DNA of 40,286 nucleotides, taken from contig NZ_QMEX01000025.1 in the NCBI RefSeq assembly GCF_003284925.1, positions 1-40,286 on the forward strand, in the 5' to 3' direction. The position numbers and the translations under genes were made by a program. The notes under the pieces are model-generated. The model was given only the letters and a program-made list of their open reading frames with translations. It was not told the origin of the DNA and did not search any database. How positions within the stretch are numbered: position 1 is the stretch's first letter; the number at the start of each line of letters is the position of its first letter. Source of the stretch: Mycolicibacter senuensis (GTDB lineage: Bacteria > Actinomycetota > Actinomycetes > Mycobacteriales > Mycobacteriaceae). Of the stretch, positions 34,280 to 40,286 are shown piece after piece.

Positions 34280-37200
34280 TCAGTACCTCACGTCCTGGTT
34301 GCGGCGACGCCTCACCACGGTCACCTCGTCGCGCTGGTTGCCGGTCGGGCCCAGGTAGTTGTTCGCGAATGCGTGCTGGCCGTAGCCGCCGGCGAGGTGA
34401 CTGGGCTTGACCCGGATCCGGGTCAGCGAGTTGTGGGTGCCGCCGCGCTTGTTGTTGGTCTCCGCACGCGGGGTGTCGACGGTGCGTTCCTGCACGTGGT
34501 AGACGAACACCACCCCGTCCGGCATCCGCTGGCTCACGATCGCCCGGCCGACGAAGATGCCGTTGACGTTGACCGCCTCGATCCAATCGTTGTCTTTCAC
34601 ACCGATTTTCGCGGCATCCCCCGGGCTCATCCACATGGTCGGCCCGCCGCGCGACAGCGACAGCATGTAGAGGTTGTCCTGGTAGGTGGAGTGGAACGAC
34701 CACTTCGAGTGCGGGGTCAGATACCGCACGGTGATGCCGATGCCGTCGCCGACCTCACCGAGTTCGGGGGCGTCGAACAGCCGCGCCATGTCCAATGGCG
34801 GGCGATACACCGGCAGGTGCTCGCCGAGCTCTTCGATCCAGTCGTGAGCCAGGTAAAAGTGCATCCGTCCGGTCAGGGTGTGGAACGGCTTGAGGCACTC
34901 GACGTTGATCGTGAAGGGCGCGTAGCGCCGGCCACCGGTCTCGCTGCCGGACCATTCCGGGCTGGTGATCACCGGCACCGGACGGGCCTGGGTGTCGGCG
35001 TAGGTGATCCGCTTCTCCTCGCTGCCCTCGGACAGGTGCGCCAGCCGCTGACCGGTGCGCTTCTCCAGCTCACGGAAGCCCTCCGTGGCGATTCGGCCGT
35101 TGGTGGTGCCCGACAACGCCAGCACGGTGTCAGCCATCCGCGTCGCGGTGGTCAGCGCCGGCCGCCCTTCTCCGGCACCGGATTTCATCACCCCGAACCG
35201 ACTGGCCAGGTCTTCGACCTCTTCGTGCGGGAACACGGTGTAGCCCTTGGTGGTCAGACCCAAGGTCTCGACCAGCGGGCCCAACGTCTGCCACTTGTCG
35301 TGGATCGCGGCGTAATCCCGTTCCACCACGGTGATTTTGGGCATCGTCTTGCCCGGAACGGGCGTTTCGCCGGTGCGCAGCCAATCGCGTTCGGTCCCGT
35401 CGGGATAGGCCATCGCGTCGGCGGTGTCGTGCAGCATCGCGGTCAGCACCACGTCGTTGCGGACACCCAGGTGCTTTTTGGCCAGCCCGCTGAAGGTCCG
35501 GGCGATCGCGCCGAATGCGTCGTAGTCGCTGCGGGTCTCCCACGGCGGGTCGATCGCCGCGGCGAACGAGTGCACGTAGGGGTGCATGTCGGTGGACGAC
35601 AAGTCGGCCTTCTCATACCAGGTCGCGGCCGGCAGCACGACATCGGACATCAGCGTGGTCGAGGTCATCCGGAAGTCGATCGACATCAGCAGGTCGAGCT
35701 TGCCTTCGGGAATATCGTTGTCCCAGCGGACGTCCTGCGGTTTCACACCGTCGGCCGGCGGCTCACCGAGCACGCTGGCGTCGGTGCCCAACAGGTGCTT
35801 GAGGAAGTACTCCCCGCCCTTGCCGGACGCGCCGATCAGGTTGGCCCGCCACACCGTCAGCACCCGGGGCCAGTTCACCGGGTTGTCGGGGTCGGTCACC
35901 GACAGCTTCAGCTCACCGGCGGCGAGCTGCTCGGCGACGTATTCTCCGGCGTCGCGGCCGGCGGCCTCGGCCTCGTCGGCGACCTGCAGGCTGGACTTGT
36001 CGAACTGCGGGTAGAACGGGCTCCAGCCCATCGCAGTGGCCGAGGCCAGGATGTCCATGGTGTGTTTGCCGTCGAAGCGGCCGCGGCCCACCGGGGTGGT
36101 CAGCTTGTCCGCCCCGTAGCCGTCGTAGCGCCACTGGTCGGTGTGGGCATACCAGTAGGAGGTGCCGGGTACCTGGCGCGGCGGCCGCGACCAGTCGTTG
36201 CCCGCGGCCATGGTCTGCCAGCCGGTGAGTGGCCGCACCTTCTCCTGACCGACATAGTGCGCCCAGCCGCCGCCGTTGCGGCCCATCGATCCGGTGAGCA
36301 TCAGCAGCGCCAGCACCGCCCGATACGTGGCGTCGCCGTGGAACCACTGGCAGATCCCGCTGCCCATGATGATCATCGACCGCCCGCCGGATTCCTCTGC
36401 ATTGCGGGCGAATTCGCGCGCGATCCGAATCGCCTGGGAGGCCGAGACCCCGGTGATCGGCTCCTGCCAGGCCGGGGTGTTGACCTGCGTGCCATCGTCG
36501 TATCCGGTAGGCCATTCGCCGGGCAGCCCGGGCCGGCCCACCGAGTAGTTGGCCAGCATCAGATCGAAGACGGTGCAGACCAGGTGCTCGCCGAACTGAC
36601 GGACCGGCACCCCCCGCTCCACGACGGTGCCGTGGCCGTCCACCGCGTCGAAGCCGGGCAGCGACACCAACGCGGCCCGCCGGTGGCCGTTGCCGTTGCG
36701 CTCCGTGGTGTCCAGCACGGTCAGGGCCGGCCGCACCTCACCGAGATCCAGGTTCCACTTACCGATCCCCTCGTCGCCCCAGCGGAAGCCCAAGGAGCCG
36801 TTCGGCACCACAACGCTGTCGGTGCTTTCATCCAGCACGGCCGGCTTGAACGCGGCATTCTCCGATGCTGCCGCCGCCCCATCCAGATCGGCGGCGGTCA
36901 GGTTCTTGCCCGGCACCAGCCGGCCGTCGCGCTCCTCCAGCTTGATCAGGAACGGCAGGTCGGTGTAGCGGCGCACGTAGTCGGTGAAGAACGGCACCTC
37001 TTGCTTGACGTAGCACTCGGAGAGGATGACGTGGCCCATCGACATGGCCAGCGCGCCATCGGTGCCGGCAGCGCATGGCATCCACTCGTCGGCGAACTTG
37101 GTGTTGTCGGCGTAGTCGGGGCTGACGCTGACCACCTTGGTGCCGCGGTAGCGCACCTCGGCCATCCAGTGCGCGTCGGGGGTGCGGGTGATCGGGACGT

Positions 37201-38008
37201 TGGAGCCCCACATCATCAGGTAGGCCGCATCCCACCAGTCGCCGGATTCCGGCACGTCGGTCTGGTCGCCGAACACCTGGGGGGAGGCGACCGGCAAGTC
37301 GGCGTACCAGTCGTAGAACGACGTCATCACCCCGCCGAGCAGCTGGATGAACCGCGAGCCGGCGGCGAACGACACCATCGACATCGCCGGAATCGGCGAG
37401 AACCCGGCGATCCGGTCCGGGCCGTAGCTCTTGATGGTGTGCACGTGGGCGGCCGCGATCATCTCGGTGGCTTCGGCCCAGCTGACCCGGACCAGCCCGC
37501 CCATGCCGCGGGCCTGTTGGTAGCGACGGCGCCGCTCCGGGTCGGCCTGAATGTCGGCCCAGGCCAGCACCGGGTCACCGAGGCGGGCCTTGGCCTCCCG
37601 GAACATCTGCACCAGCGGGCCGCGGGCATACGGGTAGCGGATCCGGGTCGGCGAGTAGGAGTACCAGGAGAAGGAGGCGCCGCGCGGGCAGCCGCGGGGC
37701 TCGTATTCGGGTCGATCCGGGCCCACCGAGGGATAGTCCGTCGCCTGATTCTCCCAGGTGATGATCCCGTCCTTGACGAAGATCTTCCAGGAGCACGATC
37801 CGGTGCAGTTGACCCCGTGGGTGGAGCGGACCACCTTGTCGTGGCTCCAGCGGTCCCGGTAGAAGATGTCGGCCTCGCGGCCGCCCCGGCGGGTGACCGT
37901 GCGCAGGTCGGCGGAGACCTCCCCCGGCGTGAAGAATCGGCCGCTGCGTTCCAGCAGTTCTTCAAGCGGGCCGCCGATGCGGGGAGTGGGCGGCTTTGCG
38001 AGTGTCAT
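34280..38008 (-). CDS. narG: Respiratory nitrate reductase alpha subunit NarG
   Basis: Catalytic subunit of 1242 aa with bis-MGD molybdenum cofactor, reducing nitrate to nitrite at the inner face of the membrane. The FS0 cluster ligands appear in 'THGVNCTGSCSWKIFVKDG' (His, Cys, Cys) and 'EPRGCPRGASFSWY' (Cys). The Asp that binds Mo in E. coli NarG is in 'SFYDWYADLPVASPQ'. It matches M. tuberculosis NarG (Rv1161) along its length. In that species NarGHJI serves nitrate respiration and survival in low oxygen. ATG at 38008 ('MTLAKPPTPRIGGPLEELLE') follows GGAGT; the open frame 22 codons upstream is not conserved. It is the first gene of narGHJI-DUF732-ridA. Confidence 0.96.
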   Translation of the reverse strand: MTLAKPPTPRIGGPLEELLERSGRFFTPGEVSADLRTVTRRGGREADIFYRDRWSHDKVVRSTHGVNCTGSCSWKIFVKDGIITWENQATDYPSVGPDRPEYEPRGCPRGASFSWYSYSPTRIRYPYARGPLVQMFREAKARLGDPVLAWADIQADPERRRRYQQARGMGGLVRVSWAEATEMIAAAHVHTIKSYGPDRIAGFSPIPAMSMVSFAAGSRFIQLLGGVMTSFYDWYADLPVASPQVFGDQTDVPESGDWWDAAYLMMWGSNVPITRTPDAHWMAEVRYRGTKVVSVSPDYADNTKFADEWMPCAAGTDGALAMSMGHVILSECYVKQEVPFFTDYVRRYTDLPFLIKLEERDGRLVPGKNLTAADLDGAAAASENAAFKPAVLDESTDSVVVPNGSLGFRWGDEGIGKWNLDLGEVRPALTVLDTTERNGNGHRRAALVSLPGFDAVDGHGTVVERGVPVRQFGEHLVCTVFDLMLANYSVGRPGLPGEWPTGYDDGTQVNTPAWQEPITGVSASQAIRIAREFARNAEESGGRSMIIMGSGICQWFHGDATYRAVLALLMLTGSMGRNGGGWAHYVGQEKVRPLTGWQTMAAGNDWSRPPRQVPGTSYWYAHTDQWRYDGYGADKLTTPVGRGRFDGKHTMDILASATAMGWSPFYPQFDKSSLQVADEAEAAGRDAGEYVAEQLAAGELKLSVTDPDNPVNWPRVLTVWRANLIGASGKGGEYFLKHLLGTDASVLGEPPADGVKPQDVRWDNDIPEGKLDLLMSIDFRMTSTTLMSDVVLPAATWYEKADLSSTDMHPYVHSFAAAIDPPWETRSDYDAFGAIARTFSGLAKKHLGVRNDVVLTAMLHDTADAMAYPDGTERDWLRTGETPVPGKTMPKITVVERDYAAIHDKWQTLGPLVETLGLTTKGYTVFPHEEVEDLASRFGVMKSGAGEGRPALTTATRMADTVLALSGTTNGRIATEGFRELEKRTGQRLAHLSEGSEEKRITYADTQARPVPVITSPEWSGSETGGRRYAPFTINVECLKPFHTLTGRMHFYLAHDWIEELGEHLPVYRPPLDMARLFDAPELGEVGDGIGITVRYLTPHSKWSFHSTYQDNLYMLSLSRGGPTMWMSPGDAAKIGVKDNDWIEAVNVNGIFVGRAIVSQRMPDGVVFVYHVQERTVDTPRAETNNKRGGTHNSLTRIRVKPSHLAGGYGQHAFANNYLGPTGNQRDEVTVVRRRRNQDVRY

Positions 38009-38158
38009 CGGATACTCCTTTAACGGGTCGCCGCACTCGAGCGGTTCAGGTGGCAGGACGGGCTGCGACAGCACACCGTCTCAGGCCGAAACCCCAGCGT
38101 AGTGGGATATATCGCCTAACGACCGAATTCATCGACAGAATTAACAGAGCTGTTTCAC
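38009..38158 (-). promoter_or_regulatory. narG upstream region
   Basis: This 150-bp gap has an AT-rich part (about 38100-38160) that stands out from the surrounding GC-rich DNA. On the minus strand a TACGCT hexamer (38096-38101) would give a leader of about 80 nt, and GGAGT precedes the narG ATG. No convincing FNR/CRP, NarL or DosR-type box was seen. Confidence 0.35.
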
Positions 38159-38551
38159 CTACAGTGCCCGAGCCAGGTCGGCGAGCCAAGCTCTGTCGGC
38201 GGGTACCCAGTCAACATCAGGCAACTCCACAGCGGTCACCCAGCGAAGCGCCTGGTGGTCGTCGGGCCGGGGCTCGCCGCGCGCCAGGCTGACCCGGTAG
38301 GCACGCAACGTCAGGCCGTTGTCCAGCACGACATCGGCGCCGACGCGTTCGCCCACCGTCAGCGCCGAGGCCTCCAGACCGAGCTCTTCGGCGAGCTCAC
38401 GGGCCAGCGCGGCCGGCTCGCTCTCGCCGGGCATGACCTTGCCGCCGGGCAGTTCCCAGAGACCGGCCAGCTCCGGCGGGCGACGTCGCTGCGCGATCAA
38501 CACCGCAGACCCGACGATCACGGCTCCGGCGACGACGATCTGGGTAGGCAT
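38159..38551 (-). CDS. mutT2: Nudix hydrolase MutT2
   Basis: Small Nudix enzyme of 130 aa, the counterpart of M. tuberculosis MutT2 (Rv1160), which hydrolyses oxidised or methylated dNTPs such as 5-methyl-dCTP and 8-oxo-dGTP. The Nudix box is complete at about 37-59: G, five residues, E43, seven residues, then 'RELAEELG' with R51, E52, E55 and E56. 'LAGLWELPGGKVMPGE' precedes and contains its start. The C-terminus is 'RWVTAVELPDVDWVPADRAW'. It reads toward narG but is separated from it by 150 bp; the pterin dehydratase gene is divergent, only 33 bp away. Confidence 0.92.
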   Translation of the reverse strand: MPTQIVVAGAVIVGSAVLIAQRRRPPELAGLWELPGGKVMPGESEPAALARELAEELGLEASALTVGERVGADVVLDNGLTLRAYRVSLARGEPRPDDHQALRWVTAVELPDVDWVPADRAWLADLARAL

Positions 38552-38584
38552 GGCGTGTGAGGCTATACCGTCCTACCGTCGGGT
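38552..38584. promoter_or_regulatory. 33-bp divergent promoter region of mutT2 and the pterin dehydratase gene
   Basis: TACCGT (38574-38579) lies five bases before the ATG at 38585, consistent with a leaderless mRNA. GGCTATACC (about 38561-38569) gives TATAGC on the minus strand for mutT2. The two promoters must overlap within this gap and within the start of each other's genes. Confidence 0.4.
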
Positions 38585-38869
38585 ATGGCCGTGTTAACAG
38601 ATGACCAGGTGGATGCCGCGCTAGCCGACCTCGACGGCTGGGAGCGGGCCGACGGTGCGCTGCGCCGCTCGATCAAGTTCGACTCGTTTTTGGCCGGCAT
38701 CGAAGCGGTACGGCGGGTCGCCGAACGCGCCGAGGCGGCCGATCACCACCCCGATATCGACATCCGCTGGCGGACGGTGACGTTCGCACTGGTGACGCAC
38801 TCCGAGGGCGGCATCACCGACAAGGACGTGGCGATGGCGGGCGAAATCAGCCGGATTCTGGCGAGCTGA
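38585..38869 (+). CDS. Pterin-4a-carbinolamine dehydratase (PhhB/PCD family)
   Basis: Cytosolic enzyme of 94 aa that dehydrates 4a-hydroxytetrahydropterin, recycling the pterin used by aromatic amino acid hydroxylases, or serving other pterin repair. The active-site motif is '[18 protein letters not shown]', with the paired His, and '[18 protein letters not shown]' follows. It corresponds to Rv1159A of M. tuberculosis. No hydroxylase is in this window, so the physiological pterin reaction is unknown. Its 3' end overlaps the 3' end of pimE by 23 bp on the other strand. Confidence 0.92.
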   Translation: MAVLTDDQVDAALADLDGWERADGALRRSIKFDSFLAGIEAVRRVAERAEAADHHPDIDIRWRTVTFALVTHSEGGITDKDVAMAGEISRILAS

Positions 38870-40151
38870 CGCGGGTGGTGGCCATCCAGGCGAGGGTGGC
38901 CAGCACGCCGACGATGTAGACCAGGCCGGCCCACGCCAGATACCACGGCCGGCCGTCCTGCCAGATGCTCGGCTGCGCGAAACTGAGCAGCCACGGCACC
39001 CCGATCAGGATCGCCGCCAGCCAGCCCCAGCCCAGCACCCGCGCGCCCCGGCGATCCGAGTACGGGCCGTGCAGCAGCCAGATCGTCAGCGGCAGCAGCC
39101 ACACCCAGTGGTGAGTCCAGGAGATCGGCGATGCCAACAGCCCGAAGAGCGCGACCACCAGCAACAGGCCGAGCGGGTCGGGCCGGACGGGGTTGCTGTC
39201 CAGCGCCCGCCATGCCAGCACCGCCAGCACGGCCGTGACGGCGATCGCGACCAGCACCGCCGGGCCGTAGCCCGCGTCGTGGCCGAGGATCCGGGAGATC
39301 CCGCCGCGCCAGGACTGGTTGAACGACGTTCCGATCGGCCCCACCCGGTGCGCGTCCCCGAGCAACTCGGTGAAGTAGCGGCGGGCCTGGTCACCGGTGG
39401 CCCAGACCGAGAGCGCGACCGTGCCGGCGAAGACCACCGCCGAGAACACCGCGGCGGCCCAGCGCCGCGACCCGGCCAGGTAGACGCCGGCGATCGCCGG
39501 GGTCAGCTTGACCCCGGCGGCCAGTCCGACGCACAGCCCCGACACCCACCACCGGCTGCTGTAGACCGCGTAGAGCACCGCCAGCACCAGGATCACATTG
39601 ATCTGGCCGTAGTCGAATGTGCTGCGCAACGGTTCGGTCCAGATCCCGACCGCGGTCCACAGCATTGCAACCCGGCGGCCCGTGGTGGCCGATTCCCCGA
39701 GTAGTCGCTGGCACAGTCGCACCACGCCGTACACCGCAGCCATGGTCCCGATCTGCCACAGGAAGGCGACCAATCCGAACGGCAGAAAATGCAGCGGGTA
39801 GAACACCACCGCGGCGAACGGCGGATAAGTGAACGGCAGCGGGAAGTCGGGCGTCTGGTCGGCGTAGACGTAGTCATACAGTTCGCCGGGCCGGCCCAGT
39901 GCCGCCGCGCCGCTGATGTAGACGTGCAGGTCGACGAAGTTGGCGCCGCGCGGGGTGAGGTAGGTCCACGCGATTCGCGCCACGATACTGCCCGCCAGCA
40001 GCAGCGGGGCCGCGGCGGTCAATCGGTTCGCCCAGGAACGCGCGGCGGGGGGATCGAGGGTGGTGTCTACCGCCACGACTTTATCGAACAGCGGTCCGAT
40101 CACCGTCGCGGCTCGGGTCCGTAACGGTCCCATAAATGACACTCGTGTCAC
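38847..40151 (-). CDS. pimE: Polyprenyl-phosphate-mannose-dependent alpha-1,2-mannosyltransferase PimE
   Basis: Integral membrane GT-C glycosyltransferase (GT87) of 434 aa that adds an alpha-1,2-mannose in making polar PIMs (PIM5/6) on the periplasmic side. About ten membrane helices are visible. The catalytic Asp lies in the first outer loop, '[13 protein letters not shown]' (residue 74). Other shared stretches with M. tuberculosis PimE (Rv1159): '[20 protein letters not shown]', '[15 protein letters not shown]', '[19 protein letters not shown]' and '[15 protein letters not shown]'. GTG at 40151 follows GAGG at five bases and aligns with the M. tuberculosis N-terminus; ATG at 40133 is the alternative. 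LpqW, which acts at this branch, is encoded 11 kb away. Confidence 0.93.
   Translation of the reverse strand: MTRVSFMGPLRTRAATVIGPLFDKVVAVDTTLDPPAARSWANRLTAAAPLLLAGSIVARIAWTYLTPRGANFVDLHVYISGAAALGRPGELYDYVYADQTPDFPLPFTYPPFAAVVFYPLHFLPFGLVAFLWQIGTMAAVYGVVRLCQRLLGESATTGRRVAMLWTAVGIWTEPLRSTFDYGQINVILVLAVLYAVYSSRWWVSGLCVGLAAGVKLTPAIAGVYLAGSRRWAAAVFSAVVFAGTVALSVWATGDQARRYFTELLGDAHRVGPIGTSFNQSWRGGISRILGHDAGYGPAVLVAIAVTAVLAVLAWRALDSNPVRPDPLGLLLVVALFGLLASPISWTHHWVWLLPLTIWLLHGPYSDRRGARVLGWGWLAAILIGVPWLLSFAQPSIWQDGRPWYLAWAGLVYIVGVLATLAWMATTRVSSPESG
40137..40150. promoter_or_regulatory. Palindrome TGACAC-TC-GTGTCA at the pimE start
   Basis: Perfect 6-bp half-sites with a 2-bp centre; flanks extend the symmetry to 8 of 9 per arm (40135-40152). 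It overlaps the GTG start of pimE and sits just before the -35 of the divergent gene. It looks like an operator for a dimeric regulator; no regulator gene is adjacent. Confidence 0.5.
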
Positions 40152-40179
40152 TTGAGCCTCATCGGCAACACGCTAGCGT
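40152..40179 (+). promoter_or_regulatory. Candidate promoter of the right-end gene, TTGAGC-16 bp-TAGCGT
   Basis: The -35 TTGAGC (40152-40157) and -10 TAGCGT (40174-40179) give a start near 40186 and a leader of about 34 nt with GGGGAA (40211-40216) before the ATG at 40220. Confidence 0.4.
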
Positions 40180-40219
40180 CAAATTTCGTAGAGGCCACCG
40201 CCGAGGAATTGGGGAACCC

Positions 40220-40286
40220 ATGCCGCGCTTCCGGACACTTTTCGACACGACCGCCACGGCGACCGTCGCGGTCGGCTCGTCAGCCG
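40220..40286 (+). CDS. 5' end of a gene encoding an exported protein (3' end outside window)
   Basis: ATG at 40220 with GGGGAA four bases upstream opens a frame that runs to the window edge. The 22 residues seen ('MPRFRTLFDTTATATVAVGS' and on) have a basic start followed by small and hydrophobic residues, like a signal peptide. In M. tuberculosis the gene divergent from pimE is Rv1158c, an Ala/Pro-rich exported protein, so this is probably its counterpart; too little is visible to be sure. Confidence 0.5.
   Translation, partial: MPRFRTLFDTTATATVAVGSSA

Noticed and set aside
34373..38023. 1216-codon open frame antisense to narG
   Set aside because: Shadow frame of a GC-rich gene. Its translation is Arg/His/Gln/Gly-rich without domains, while the opposite strand is an unmistakable NarG.

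Overview
The window is high-GC DNA from a mycobacterium. The diagnostic genes are a PE/PPE pair plus a second PPE gene, an MmpS/MmpL pair, mshB (mycothiol), fbiC (coenzyme F420), pimE and lpqW (PIM/LAM cell-envelope glycolipids), a DUF732 secreted protein and fadD/fadH lipid genes. From 16.9 kb to the right end the gene order follows, in reverse, the M. tuberculosis interval from Rv1178 back to Rv1159 (aminotransferase, PadR, fadH, fbiC, mshB, lpqW, typA, narIJHG, mutT2, pterin dehydratase, pimE). The left part carries counterparts of Rv1201c/Rv1202 (dapD/dapE) and Rv1193 (fadD36). The middle block (ctaD, psuG, HNH nuclease, PE/PPE) is not part of that order, so this is a different species with rearrangement or insertion. 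PE/PPE genes of the SVP type suggest a slow grower or a relative such as the M. terrae group; I cannot name the species.

Layout. 1-628: 3' end of a TPR-like gene. 741-2883: divergent dapE/dapD for meso-diaminopimelate and lysine synthesis. 2948-7087: mmpS-mmpL exporter operon with a divergent TetR regulator. 7103-9706: HdeA-like lipoprotein, fadD36 (resembles malonyl-CoA synthetases) and a regulator with clustered cysteines. 9750-12509: a stand-alone cytochrome oxidase subunit I and pseudouridine-phosphate glycosidase. 12610-13503: secreted HNH nuclease with an Excalibur domain. 13517-16497: PPE, PE and PPE genes. 16885-20745: aminotransferase (third DAP-pathway gene here), divergent from a PadR-fadH operon across a striking palindrome. 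20780-25950: fbiC with an in-frame minisatellite, a small membrane protein, an unannotated 35-codon ORF, mshB and an acidic lysine-free secreted protein. 26207-30900: lpqW, typA, MarR, RidA. 30930-38008: narGHJI, with a DUF732 protein translationally coupled to narI. 38159-40286: mutT2, phhB-like, pimE and the start of a divergent gene.

At least nine genes (dapE, dapD, tetR, fadD36, psuG, padR, mshB, lpqW, marR) have a TANNNT -10 hexamer 6-8 nt before a GTG start and so look leaderless. Genes inside operons and several others have Shine-Dalgarno sequences. I saw no tRNA, rRNA, CRISPR array, insertion sequence or phage gene. The points most worth a second look are the 39-bp palindrome at padR, the fbiC minisatellite, the 35-codon ORF after mshB, the lysine-free secreted protein, the cysteine-cluster regulator beside an orphan ctaD, and the inverted repeats at dapE/dapD.
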